NCBI GenBank assembly: GCA_023897205.1
Contig: JAHWDD010000004.1
Span: 5,766,001-5,830,000 of the forward strand
Length of the DNA: 64,000 nucleotides
Reading direction: 5' to 3'
Source: Exophiala sp. HKRS030
Taxonomy: Eukaryota; Ascomycota; Eurotiomycetes; Chaetothyriales; Herpotrichiellaceae
Shown here one piece after another: positions 44,266 through 56,500 of this stretch. The notes under the pieces are model-generated. The model was not told where the DNA came from. It searched no databases and was given only the letters and a program-made list of their open reading frames with translations. The position numbers and the translations under genes are program-made. Within the stretch, counting starts at the first letter, position 1; every line of letters begins with the position of its first letter.

Positions 44266-47200
44266 TCAAAAAGGCCTGGGAGGCAGTCTGTTGACCATGT
44301 CGACGTCCAGTTCGTCATTGTCGAAGCCTTCATCCTCGACCAAGATGAACTCATTCTGTCCTTCCTCAACGACCTTACCGAAGAGACTCAACAGTTGAGA
44401 AATGGTCGCTCGTTTCCCCATGGAGTCGCGCCCGATCGCACTCGTGACTTCTGCGTCTTTGCGATCTTGCATCTTGATCAGGTCCTCATCGATACTGTCT
44501 TTGACCACGAAGCGAAGGACTTCGACTTCTTTTTCCTGCCCGATGCGGAAGGCTCGACAGTAGGCTTGAGCCTCGATGGACGAGTTGAACCAGAGGTCGA
44601 GAATGATGACTTTTGACGCCATGGTCAGATTCAAGCCAACACCGCCGGCTCTCATGCTGCAGATCATAATGATCGTGTTTGGTTCGTTTGTGAATCTCTG
44701 TATCACTTTGTCTCGTGCTTCGAAACTCATGTTGCCATGGAACTGGACAGCACCCCACCCTTCCGTGGCACACATTTTGCTGAGTAGGCGGCATAGACCG
44801 AGAAATTGTGTGTAGATGATGATCTTGTCCCCAGGACAGGTCTGACGCCAGTTGAGGATGGCGGCCTTCGTAGCGCTGAGCTTGGCTGACGGAAGAACAT
44901 GGCCGTCGTCCGACAACTCGATCCAATCTTTCTCGCGAGCTCCTTCTCCTTCTCCGTGGACTTCATCTTGTCGCCCGGTGGTCTCTTCTGCCGTCTGAGG
45001 AGCGTCACGCTTTTTCTTGACTCTTTTAGCTTTCTTCATCGTCTCTTCACTTCGAAAACCCAGCTCTGCCAGCCCTTCGCATGGTGTTGTTTCTTCGAAA
45101 TGAGCACCACATTCAATGCATGCCAATCTGCCGTCACCTTGCCGCTGAACGTCGTGCTTCATAGATTCAATGCATTCTTTGCAGTACACATGGAAGCAGG
45201 AAGTGCAGACTGGATCTGATGGAAAGCTTCGACACATGCTACAAACAGTTCGGAGGTGGAGCTCAATCCAGGAGTTGCTTGCACTGAGAGCCTTTAGGAA
45301 CTGGCGAAATTTGAAGTACAGGCCAAATTTCTGACCTTGGTCTGCGTCATCGTCATTGCTGCTTTCCCTATTGGTGGCGGTTGGTGCACTTTGTGTTGAT
45401 TGATGGGTAGTGATGGTATTTGCACCCGACGCGATCATTTTCCTCAAACCTAGCATCATGCTTTCGCCCGAGGTTTGCTTGACAGACTCGACTTCTTTCG
45501 CTGTCATGCGCCACAAAGCCTCAATGTCGCTAGCATTGAGTAATTGTTTGATCACGTCCTGGCATAGTAAAATATGCGAGGCAAGCATTCTGAGAGTTCC
45601 AATCATTGCAAGGATATTGCTGTACCGAGCGTTAAGTTCTCCGGCTCGATAGATCGTGTTGATATCATGCACAAATCTTCGTTTGACCATGCTGTATATG
45701 GCCCGTTCGACGTCATTGAATTCGACCAGATGTGTTCGATGAGTGATTCCTGGAAGCTTGACAATCGGTGCATTGAACATGCTGTCAGCGTGAGTACGTC
45801 TCAGCATGATGGCTCGGAGGATATTGTGAATCCGGGACATATCAACAGTCTCATGGGAGTTCCTGCTGTTGCAATAGTTATGACAGAAGGTTTCATAAGA
45901 ACCAGTATGTGGAACTTTGAGGAAGGCAAAGTACGGGTACAATTCCTCGACGCGATTCAGGATTGGTGTTCCTGTTATAACCCATCTGTAAACTCCTACG
46001 AGTGCCCGAACTGCCAACGAGGTTTTGGAGGTGTGGTTTTTGATGTGATCTTAAGAACATTAGCTTTCAAGACTGAGTTCATGCAACGACAGACTTACGA
46101 GCTTCGTCCAGGACGATCCGATGATACTTGATTTGATGAAGAGGACCAACGTTGTCCTTGTAATATTTTGCCCACTAAGCATTTTTCTGCGCTTCGCTTG
46201 ACAACTCCTTTGGCGGTTGGCAGGTCGGATAGCTTTTTTGCACTTCACCATAGGTGGTAAGAATGATGTTATACTCACGCAAATCCTCCAGGACATTGTT
46301 GCTATGGAAGCGCGCGCCGGAATGAAAGCGAATGACGCGACCCAATGACTTCGGCTTTACGTGTTTCTCCAGCTCGAGCATCCACTGATTCAACAAGGAC
46401 GACGGTGCAATAATCAATGTCGTTTTGTTCGGTGAATCGGGCTCTGGCTGTCCATCAAGAATATTTGCTCTGTCCAAGTTAGTCCCAATAGCATCAGTTA
46501 CGGTCCCAATTTGCAACTCACATCATCTGCACCGTTTTTCCAAACCCCATTTCATCGCACACCATACCACCCAATGGCTTTTGTGTCCCGTTTTCGCGGT
46601 CTCGGAGGAATGCTGCGCCGAGTAACTGATGATTGTACAAAGATGACTCCATATTCTTGAGTTTCCATCCCCCTTTACCATCAGATTTCACTGCACCAGT
46701 ACCGCGAAACTTTGTGCTGGCCTTGGACAATGCCACCTTATCAGTGACAGCCTGAGCCCTATCTGCCGACGGGATACTTGCAACAAGTTCTTCCAGCGCT
46801 TTAGCCTTGTTCTTCGCTGTGAATCGGGGCATATCAGGAGCACTTGCGTTGGCCTGAGCTTGCTGGATTATATTTGTCCGACCCAAGCCAGTCAGGTTGC
46901 TCAGAATAGGTTGACGCCCACGCCTCCCAGTTCCTGTTCTGGTCTGCCGCTTCTTTCGAGGTCTAGTGGAATCTTCAGGCGCTGGTGCTGCCCTTTTCCT
47001 TGCACTTGTACTGGTGCCCACAGCCATCGCATCACGGGTTTCTTGAGCATTGACACGGTTTCGAGGTTTGGGCCCACTCCTTTTCTTTTTATTGGAATCT
47101 TGAGGCAACTGCGGCGGTTCGGGAAAGAACAACGATTCTGCCTCAACGTAGCCAGGTGGTATTGGCGCCTGTGCATCTACTTCAACCTCATCAACTTGCT

Positions 47201-48074
47201 CTTGGCTTCGTTTGAGGTTTTCAAGTCGCCGATTCTCATCTTCTTGCGCGGCAAGGAATTCGATTTCATCTTTTGGAGTTAAGGTATTTGCTGCCTTCTT
47301 CCGAAGGTACGTTTCTTTAAGCGCAGCAAAATCAGCTGCCTGCTTTGCATGGATCTCGGCAGCCTCTTCGACAAGGGACGATGCCCAATCATGTGCGTCT
47401 TCGTGTTGATCATCACACCCCACTGGGCGATCATCCGTTTCTTCTGGACCATCTTCATCATTGATAACCGTCGCATTTGCTTGATTGTACAGTCTAAGAG
47501 CTTCGAGAGGGCCAATATCCATACTTTCATCCGCGCTTAGATCTCCTGGCATATCGTCATCTGGCAAGTCCTCCTGGGGAAGTTTAGGTAGATCTGGAAT
47601 GTTTGCACGATCCATGAAACAGGTGCCGTCGGTTTCCTCAGATTTGATATCTTCCGGCTTGTACAGATCGGTACAAACCTCAGCTGGAGTGGGATTTGGC
47701 TCCCTTGAAACTTCAGGCATATTTCGCCCCGAGTCTTCAACCGGATCTGCCATCTCCTTCATGCCTTGACCATGATGCAACAGATCAGCCGAGGCTGTAT
47801 CTGTGGAGGCAGCAGTATTGGTAGTTTCAGGCGTTCGGTTGTTAGCATAGTTGTCATATCCTTGATTGGGTTGGATCGTGGATGATGTGAGCAAGGTGGG
47901 GGACGAACTTCGGGAGTTGACACTATTAGCGACTTGATCGTCTTTATCGAGCTCTTCCTTGATGGTGAGCGGCACGTTGGCAATTTTCTCAATGTCGGGC
48001 ACTGCACTTTCATCATCAGAGTCGCCAGTCAGATCGAACACCTCATGTTGGCGGCCATTCTTATCAAGAAACAT
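44266..48074 (-). CDS. SNF2-RING-helicase ATPase (Rad5/Rad16/Uls1-like), in-frame TAG
   Basis: Exons 48074-46522, 46469-46099 and 46049-44266 join in phase (introns 52 and 49 bp). The first 420 residues are acidic and disordered. Motif I is DEMGFGKTVQ at the first junction, followed by TLIIAPSSLLNQW (Ia), IILTTYGE, VLDEAHHIKNH (DEAH motif II, formed across the second intron) and WVITGTPILN (III). A C3HC4-type RING (CSMCRSF, CTSCFHVYC, CIECG) sits inside the helicase, then the C-terminal lobe with FHGNMSFEARD and CRAFRIGQ. This order is that of Rad5/Rad16/Uls1, DNA translocases that are also ubiquitin ligases. No HIRAN domain is seen, so Rad5 itself is unlikely. A TAG at 46177-46175 interrupts exon 2 (QKNA then stop then WAKYYKDN), where relatives carry Trp. 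Read through it, the protein is 1235 residues. Confidence 0.85.
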
Positions 48075-49555
48075 GATGAATAAGGAATAGATCGATGAAA
48101 AGAAAGCCTAGCGTTGGGAAGTGATGAACTTCTTCCCTACATCAGTGGCTAGGCTTGCTATGGTAATTGCAAAAGTGATACAAGCTGATGAGCTGCGGGT
48201 AATTCCTGCGAAGTGGATTTTCAGGTGATTGATAAAGGGTATGAAGCTGTAAGGATGACAAAGAGAAGGACGGTATAGGATAGGAAACTGGCAGCGTTTC
48301 AGAGGCAAAGCTGAGGAAGAGTAGACGGTCGAAGGATGAGATCTCACGAGTTTATATACACAAGGAGAGGATAGATGAACACGTGCAAATGATACCTGAC
48401 ACGTGAAGCGTGCACACGTGATGTAGCTAAAGATCACATGCATGCAACGAACCACGACGAGTATGTTGCCCCTTGGCTTTCAAGTGAATATAGAGACGTT
48501 TTGATTTTCGTTGAGCCGGTGGACGGGTGCTGTATCGTGGTTTCAGAGCCCGGTTTATGCCAGTGATTATAGTCACCGGAGACGAAGACATCATGAAGAA
48601 GCGCAAGTCTCAGCTGGTGGGATAAAGGACCGGTAGTAAGATAGAGATTCTGTCTTGAACAGATCCACATGTGGTAGGATAACCACTGGGGCGAAGACCT
48701 GTGTATAGATTCGTTCAGTCGGACTATGAACCTCAGGTCAAAGTGGTGATAGTGTGGCCTGTGCAGTGTGAGCGTTCGGCCCTAATGAAGCTTACATCAT
48801 GTTCGTTGAGCCAAGGATTTCTTTGTTATGTGTAGTTGGGGGTCTGATGGTAGACCTATTAATGAGACTATCTTCCATGGGGAATAGGATTTGAGACACA
48901 GGTTTTGTGTTGACGCCAAAGACCGGTTCCGATCGCGAGTATCTCACCTAAAGGTTGTCACGGGAGGTATCAGGTACCAGGAAGACAACGATGGATAACA
49001 CTGATGCATTGAGGTCGGTTGCTGGCGATTAAAATCGGATGGTTGGACGTGGATGATGGATGTTCTGCATGGTGGATGGTGGATGATGTATGTTGATATC
49101 GGATGAGAGGCGCGTTAACCGTATTTGGTTAGATCGAGGATGTTCACCGTAATTTCAGAGTTCCCGGATCCCTCCAAATTACATCTCCCCGAAACTCGTC
49201 CTTGGTTAGCGGAATGTCGACTGCGGAACTTCAAGGGATTTACTACTGCTCGTGACTGGCTCTCAAACTCAGTGACTAACAAGTCGCCTCTACCCAAACC
49301 ATATTACCTCTCCACGCCTCTCCTACTTCGATCCGAACCTCAACTGTCTCTCCCCAATCGCACCGTCGACATCGACGTCAAGGAGGATGCATTACCTGCC
49401 AAATTCTCCCTGGCAACGCCGTGTGTCTCCTGTTTGCACTCCTTCTGCCCTCGCCTTCTTACAACGTTCCTGCGCAGGATCATTCTGACTCTGCATGGGT
49501 CTCTTGCGCTGATCGTCAATGCGGTGTCGTCGAGGAATAGATCGAGGTGGCAGAT
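48075..49555. promoter_or_regulatory. divergent intergenic region with three CACGTG boxes
   Basis: About 1.5 kb separates the SNF2-RING gene (minus) from the FNIP-like gene (plus). CACGTG occurs at 48380-48385, 48400-48405 and 48415-48420, three times in 41 bp and about 310-350 bp upstream of the SNF2-RING start. This is the bHLH/Cbf1-type E-box. GATGGATG-like runs occur near 49030-49100. No gene is supported. Confidence 0.45.
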
Positions 49556-52500
49556 ATGTTGAGCAGGCTCATCCCAGGCTATGGTAGAGCTGGTCCACTT
49601 GAGAGCGTCACGGACGAATCTCATACTCGCTCTCTGCTATGGCCCGAATTTCAATCTCTGGATCTTCGTCACAGCTCCATCTCACCGCCCACTACTCCAT
49701 TCGGCTCACCTCCCCCTCGCCCCACGCCCTTCGACGATTCCGCAGGACTCGACCTGAATGAGACCAAAGACATTCGACTAATTGTTGCTCAAGATGTCTT
49801 TGGTGCCAACGAACGTCCACTACTTCTATATGACTCCCAGGCACCTGATACACCCCAGTCACCCTCCCAGAGATCAAGTGCGTCACCTCCACACACACCG
49901 TCCGTCCAACGCGCCGAAACATTCATACCGATCAAAGGCCATGCAAGGAACAGGAGTTTTACAATCTCCGGGTCATCTTCCTTTGGTGCAAGCAAAGACA
50001 CAGAAAGTACAGACCACCTCGGCAATGTCTTGGATTGCATGTTTGGTGTGAGCAGCGCCACAAAGACCGACTCCAGCACAAAGATGCATTTCTTACCCGG
50101 AGACAGAAGCCCTGCCAGCGAGATCGCCCCTCGAACACCCACGGTTATGCCAGGGAGCCCGGCTTTTCCCCGGACCCCTCTCGTGCGCTCTCGCACAGCG
50201 ACTCAGGCCGTCTTCACCCATCGTCGTCTCGCGTCTTCAAGACAAATTGACTCGGAACCTAGAGACGCCATCTTGATTACCCGGATGTTTGCCATCACTC
50301 TACCAGATGCCCAGGAAGATATCCGGCAACACCGAAGCTCCTCGACTGATCTTCTGGACGGCGGACGTCCAAATCTAGAACCCCAACAACAGTACGACTT
50401 GCCTGCGTCGGCCAAGAAGCCTAAGATTGTCGAGAAGAAGACTCCCATCTTTGCCATCGGTCTTCTTTGTTATTTACCAAATAGTGAGGGTCGTCCTGGT
50501 ACCTCGAGCGCCAGACCTTCGTCCCGAGCATCTTTTACACCTTCAGGAACTCCAAATTCCTATGGCTCAGATTACATGTCTCCATGGCAGTTCTTGTCGG
50601 TCATTCCCGAGCACCTCCAGACGTTGGATTCTAGTTCTACCGTGACAGACAAAGGCGTAGACGTCATTGTCAGCAACTGGGATGTCATCTTACGAAGTCT
50701 GCGTGTGGTCGAAAAGGCTGCGCGCATAGAGGTTGGTAATCTCCTTCAGCAGGTCAATCTGGCCATTATTTCGTCTGCCGCCAAGGCTCCCAAAGGACCT
50801 GCCGAGCAACGCACCAACCAAAGAAACGTCTATCTTCAGTCCTCATACGTAATCAATGGCAATACGCAATATCAGAAGCTTATTAAACAAACATTGTGGC
50901 GAGTTACTTATGCGCTCCGGGTGCCTCGGGTTCTGACCGGCTTTGGATTGGAGAATGGTGGTCATTGGCTTGACGAGGCTCGAGTTCTCATGCGTATCAG
51001 CGGCAACAAATCGCAGAATTTCTTTCTTTTCAATCTTCTGACTGCTTTTCTGGGTAGTCACACCGAATGGCTTGAACGACTTGGTCCCGATTGGTATCGA
51101 AAACAATTCAAGTCCATGACTAGAGGCAAGTCTCGGACAAGCGACCTAGCATCGCGAACCATCATAATTTGTGATAGTCGCTCTACAGCAAGACGTTTCA
51201 TTTTCTTGCTGGCATCCTTCCTACCCAAATCCTTCAGTTCCAATGTTGTTGTCAAGCCTGGCACCGATTTCGGGTCTCCACTTTTGACGCCAGACATCAT
51301 GTCCTCCTCTCCAGCTACAAAGAGTCTCCATGACGGCCACACTCGTCGTCATGGCCAGGCTTCTTCCAAAGATGGCATTCTAACTTTCGCTCGTCGTGAA
51401 GTCACTGGACTTTCTACCAGTATCTCTTCCAATGAGAGTATTGGAGGGATAGGAAAGGCTTTGCGAATCGCGCCTCATTCCGGTTTGGCACAAGCAGGCT
51501 GGGAAAATGGGGCTTCTACTCCTCAAACTGTTTCTACTCCGAAAGAAGCTTTCAGTCACGCGCGCAAAACAAACGCAACAAGCTCAACAGTGACACCGAA
51601 CTCCGGGACCCCAATCCCTCACTTTACAACAAAGAACGATAGCTACTTTCCCGAACACGCCATTGTTGATGGTGAGGAGACTGGCGCCAGTGCAGATCTT
51701 GCCCGAATACTTCGCAGAGAGAGCACCAGTGGAAACTCCGTAACCCAATCGGTCACTAAATGGGGTTCAATAATCAACAACGTTAGCGGATTCTGGAAGG
51801 GTAAGCAAGAGACGCCGACATCGGGTGACGGAGAGAATCCGTTATCAAGCACAAATAATCTAAAAGCTCGCCGTCCACAGGCACCGACCTCCATGCCAAT
51901 CTTGCATCGAAAGTTCAATCCATTAGAATCTATGGTCGATCAAGCTAATGCTCTGGGTGCTAAAAGGCCCAGTATCGCTGACGACACAGTCTCGGTAGGC
52001 ACTAGGCGCCCATCCTATGTTGCGAATGACATTCCACCGCCACGTCTCACGGTCGACGATAAAGATGGTGTTATAGATGTTGATATCAACATACCAGGAT
52101 TCCTTGGCTGGACAGACAATAGAAGCTCTTCGCTGCCTCCATCCCTACATCACCAACCGTCATCAGTGTTTAGCGATGGAGTGGTTTCGTCCTGTAGCTC
52201 TAGATCCCATGCTTGGGACAAGAACGGAAGGAAAAATATCAATGTGGCTGGTTATCTGCAACGCTTCCATGAAGATTTCAGCTTGCAAGGAGTCAAGGCC
52301 TACAAGGAGTTACTGGGCGACGTCAAGCAGAGCATGTCAAGAGAACAAACACCAGTGGACGATTTCTCGAACTCATTTGTCGAGACTGATGCGAACGGCG
52401 ACCGCTGGGTTCACGTGTGTACAACGTTGTTCGCTGATGTACGGACATTCACCATTCAGCGTCTCACGCTCAGTCGCAAGCTCACCGATCGTGGTGTGAG

Positions 52501-53017
52501 TGATAGAAATGATGGTCGTTCACATCGTGACGCGGAAACTGTCGGTGTGAATCATTCAATCTCTGGGGTGGCGCAGGAGGATTTGGAAGAGTTTGTCATG
52601 GAGACTGTCATGGATTTTGATACAACCTTGACTGACGCGATTGAACGAGTCCTCAACGAGGGTGAACAGCAAAAGCAATATTCTGTCACGCCTTCACGAA
52701 CACACTCGAGGGCGGTCTCGCTTGGGACAACAGAGTCTGTCAAGTCGGCCCCTCTTGACATCGCCGGTTCGGCAAAGTCAAGAGAACACGCCCCGCTACA
52801 TGTCTTGTCTCAATCTGACTGTCGTCAAGCGGTAGTTGGGGCTTTGGAAGAAGTGGTGAAAAGTGTGAACGACGACTTGACGAAGAATTATCGAAACACA
52901 GAGGGTCGAGTGCAGATCGACGACAGGACTCTGACACAGGAGTTGAAACAAGACAACGTCCTACGAGAAGGTGTGAAGAAATGGCTTCTGAATGTGGAGA
53001 CCAGAAGCGTGTGGTGA
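49556..53017 (+). CDS. folliculin-interacting-protein (FNIP/Lst4)-like protein
   Basis: A single-exon protein of 1153 residues. The first ATG in the frame is 49556 (MLSRLIPGYG). An N-terminal block IRLIVAQDVFGANERPLLLYDS near residue 65 matches the start of the FNIP/Lst4 longin-type domain. PIFAIGLLCYLP near 300 continues it. The middle contains the conserved LMRISGNKSQNFFLFNLLTAFLG and WLERLGPDWYRKQF, then ARRFIFLLASFLP near 545, which is DENN-like. A long Ser/Thr-rich linker and a conserved C-terminal block (WVHVCTTLFADVRTFTIQRL) follow. Lst4-Lst7 in yeast and FNIP-folliculin in animals form a GAP complex for Rag GTPases and signal amino-acid supply to TORC1 at the vacuole. It precedes IML1 by 0.55 kb on the same strand. 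The family call rests on these blocks, recalled from fungal members, not on a search. Confidence 0.75.
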   Translation: MLSRLIPGYGRAGPLESVTDESHTRSLLWPEFQSLDLRHSSISPPTTPFGSPPPRPTPFDDSAGLDLNETKDIRLIVAQDVFGANERPLLLYDSQAPDTPQSPSQRSSASPPHTPSVQRAETFIPIKGHARNRSFTISGSSSFGASKDTESTDHLGNVLDCMFGVSSATKTDSSTKMHFLPGDRSPASEIAPRTPTVMPGSPAFPRTPLVRSRTATQAVFTHRRLASSRQIDSEPRDAILITRMFAITLPDAQEDIRQHRSSSTDLLDGGRPNLEPQQQYDLPASAKKPKIVEKKTPIFAIGLLCYLPNSEGRPGTSSARPSSRASFTPSGTPNSYGSDYMSPWQFLSVIPEHLQTLDSSSTVTDKGVDVIVSNWDVILRSLRVVEKAARIEVGNLLQQVNLAIISSAAKAPKGPAEQRTNQRNVYLQSSYVINGNTQYQKLIKQTLWRVTYALRVPRVLTGFGLENGGHWLDEARVLMRISGNKSQNFFLFNLLTAFLGSHTEWLERLGPDWYRKQFKSMTRGKSRTSDLASRTIIICDSRSTARRFIFLLASFLPKSFSSNVVVKPGTDFGSPLLTPDIMSSSPATKSLHDGHTRRHGQASSKDGILTFARREVTGLSTSISSNESIGGIGKALRIAPHSGLAQAGWENGASTPQTVSTPKEAFSHARKTNATSSTVTPNSGTPIPHFTTKNDSYFPEHAIVDGEETGASADLARILRRESTSGNSVTQSVTKWGSIINNVSGFWKGKQETPTSGDGENPLSSTNNLKARRPQAPTSMPILHRKFNPLESMVDQANALGAKRPSIADDTVSVGTRRPSYVANDIPPPRLTVDDKDGVIDVDINIPGFLGWTDNRSSSLPPSLHHQPSSVFSDGVVSSCSSRSHAWDKNGRKNINVAGYLQRFHEDFSLQGVKAYKELLGDVKQSMSREQTPVDDFSNSFVETDANGDRWVHVCTTLFADVRTFTIQRLTLSRKLTDRGVSDRNDGRSHRDAETVGVNHSISGVAQEDLEEFVMETVMDFDTTLTDAIERVLNEGEQQKQYSVTPSRTHSRAVSLGTTESVKSAPLDIAGSAKSREHAPLHVLSQSDCRQAVVGALEEVVKSVNDDLTKNYRNTEGRVQIDDRTLTQELKQDNVLREGVKKWLLNVETRSVW

Positions 53018-53570
53018 TCTGTACATATAATGATTGACGATCGACGATTGATAGAGTTGAGCGCGCATCTTTTGCCCGGATTTGGCGATTGACGAAGATA
53101 TCCTTAACGATAACCTGTATTATATATAGCTGCAAGATTGCTGCTCTGATTGAGATAGTTATATCGATCGAACTATTCCATTGATTTAGACAAACATTTT
53201 TGTTTACATGTCCTTCATGAGAGACACCTGCTGGTTATCGTCACGTGCTCGAACGTGGGAGCCTTGGCAGCGTTATACTTGGATGAACGCGACCTCAACA
53301 CCTCCGTTCATTCTTCTATCACAATTTCCTCACAAATGATTGTTCGTTCCTTGATACCAAATCCATCGTATTCACCTCTACGGACTGCCTTCGATGTACC
53401 CGACTGTGTTATCAAACATTTCCCGCAATCTTCATCATGTGTGTTGTGAAACAAGTCGAGAATCACCAGTGATATCCTCAGCGGCTTCTCATGTGCATCG
53501 GAGCTCTGTATCTTATGGTGCAGCAGATTTGACGTTGGAAGTAATGTGAACGAATTCGGAACTCTGGATC
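53018..53570. promoter_or_regulatory. intergenic region upstream of IML1
   Basis: A 0.55 kb gap between two same-strand genes. A TCACGTGC E-box lies at 53241-53248, about 325 bp before the IML1 ATG. No gene is present. Confidence 0.4.
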
Positions 53571-56500
53571 ATGTCTTTCCCTCTGCACAGCACCAAGCGT
53601 CAACGACGAAGTAGTAGCGGATCGACCGTTCGAGCCACAACTACGACTACACGTCCATATGGAGAGGTTTCGCAGTCACTCTCTGCAGAAAGTATTGCAC
53701 GAGCCACATTGTGGGTGCACGACGATAACTTTTCCACTGAAGATGTCTTGATCAGCAAGTCTATTTTGGATGCTGCGGGCGTCGTAGAAGGAGATTTGGT
53801 CGAGATCCACCCCTTGGACTCTCCCTCGGACGTGCGTGATTTTCAATCGCCGAATGGAGAAGCACGCGAGCCCAGGAGAACATTTGGTGTAAACGCAATC
53901 AGCGATCAGGGCTTCAACAAGGATACTCGGTACCTTTGTGTTGCTAAACTGCCCCCACCTGATCTCAAAGCCAAGCAGGCCAATCTAGAGATCTCTGTCA
54001 AGAATACTATTGCGACAGCTTTCGGTCTGCGGTCAAGATCAAATGTCTCAATATCTCCTGCATCCCTGGAAGAATGTACCGCTTCCCATGTAGAGTTGAG
54101 CTTCAGAGATGCTTATATCGCCAGGTCGGACATGTGGCGACTTGTTGGACAGGAACTGGCGAACAAGACTGTGTACGCAGGCCAGAAAATTACCTTCCTT
54201 GGCAGTATCAAGCTCACTGTGAAATCAATTCATGTCCGCAATCACAAAACACCTACAGGGTACTTCTCTGGTACAACAATTCCAATATTCCGCAGTGAAG
54301 CTGCCAGATATGTGCTTTTTGTACAAATGTCGAGTGAAATGTGGGACTTTGATTCGGAAGGTAGTGGAGAAATCATGTTCAATCGTGTCATTAATGGTTT
54401 CCTGCCAGATCTATTCAAGCGATGGACTGAGCTCGACGTCCATCATCTGGTCAGCATCGTCCTGTTTGGACGGCTGGAATATGATCGTTTCGACCTTGCC
54501 AGAAATAAGGACAGGAGATTGGAGGTCGAACCCGATTCGGGTGCTCCTAATATGACATCGCGCCAATATCAAGACTTCTACCGAGTGGTGGTTACTGACA
54601 TGGCGAGCGCTCAGTGGACCTTGATATTGAATGAACTGAAGAAGGATTTCCGAGTCTTCTTAAGAGACATATCGCTCCATACAGCCACCAATACCGGTTT
54701 CGAGGACAAGGAAATGAAAGTGACACGAATAGCTGGGAGACCAAGCACGGCACTCAAAGGCAACATACTAGAAGCCATTAATATTGCCTGCTCACAGTTT
54801 TCTAATGACCATGTGGACCGAGATCTGATTCGAACTGGTGTGTCCATCGTTGTTATCACTGCAGGCACAGGCGTCTTTGAGGTTGATCGGGATCTACTCA
54901 ACCTGACCTCCGAGACATTGACTAAATACGGTGTTGGTATTGACGTTGTCTGCCTTTCCAGAATGCCTCTCCATTCGGTTCCCTTGTTCAAATATGGCTC
55001 GGGCGGGGAGGTAATGAGGGCAGAAGTCTTAGCCCTGCTCTGGCAGAGCTGTCCCTCAGCCCACGCAGATCTGGTCATGGTCCCAACTATTCGGATGCTG
55101 CTCAGCCTAGGAAATTGTCTCCCGCGGTCTCATCCCTTGCTTCAAATGGTACACGTTACTTTTCAAGTTTCATGTCGACGCATACTCGCGATCATATACA
55201 GGGTTGGAACTACGGCATTCCTCAGTGGATTGATCTATCTTATTGGTCTGCTGAACCTGATGTTGAGGACGTGAGGATACTTGAAGATGATTCAAAGAGC
55301 ATCATGGGTCCAAAGAAGCTAAAAAAGGGCCGCTTCCAACCTCGCGTTAGAATGTACGAAATCCAAATGATGGGCCTCATGGAATTGGGCATGGCAGATA
55401 TGACTATACCATACATGAGCGAAACACAGCCCTCGGCATTACCAAGGTCAACTCGACTTCGCTCAAAGAGCAAACGTTCGAGTGGAAGTAGAAGTTTGTC
55501 TCATTCACCAACCTTATCACGACACCGGCGTCCAAGTGAAGGCGTCTCTCGTTCCAAACAAGGTCTACTGTCCAGTCATGCAAAAGCCCACGGAGACATA
55601 TATGACCGTATGGACGCCTATGATGCTGGCCTTTTCTTTGTCCAGCCAACGCAAATGATCAGCAGCAAAAGCTCCAGGCCACCTTCTGGTATTCCCGGGC
55701 TGGCGTCAGCACCAACGGGGCCAAATAAGCCCTCCGGTAAGCTGCAACCAACCTCAGAAGAGCATGCGGCAACAACACCACCACCACCATCAGCGAAGCC
55801 AACGACCAAGAAAACGCTGAACTCACCCTTCAGACCGCAGTTGTCGTCAGTGATATCTGCAGACGCATCTTCAACTTTGAAACAACGTCAAAGCCCCGAG
55901 TTACCTAGAGTGAACCGGAATTTGAATTACTCCTTGCGAGGCTTAGCACCTCCAACCCGAGCGGTTGCCAGTACCGAGGTGAATATCACGAATGCTCAAG
56001 CTCACCCCCTTTTGAGAAATCCTGGTCATTCGCGTCCCACTGTCGCTACTTCAGCTGCCAGCATACGATCAGTATCCATGAAGAGCACAATTAGTGACAA
56101 TACCCATGAGGAAGTCTCCCCCTTGTCAAGAATATCGACGGCAACATCCAACAGAGCAGATGAGACTCCATCGAAACCAATTTCAATCAATGCAGTCATT
56201 CGTAAACCTCTTGAAGATAGGTCAGAATCCCGCGACAAGCAGCCACAGTCTAAAGTAATCCCAAAATCGCTTGACCCGCGAGAGGTGGAATTGCAAGATA
56301 GCAGAGAGTCAGACTCGGACACCGACAGTTCCTCAGTTTTGAGTAGCACGGAATTTCCCAGCAGCGTTGGACCCGCCGACAGCTGGCTGGCAGCATCACT
56401 GGCGAGTTCCATTCCACGAAGCAACCTCACCTCAATTCGCAACGTAAATGCTTCGAATCCTCTCAAGAGACATCCGGAGAGGGAATCGTCCTTTGGCAGA

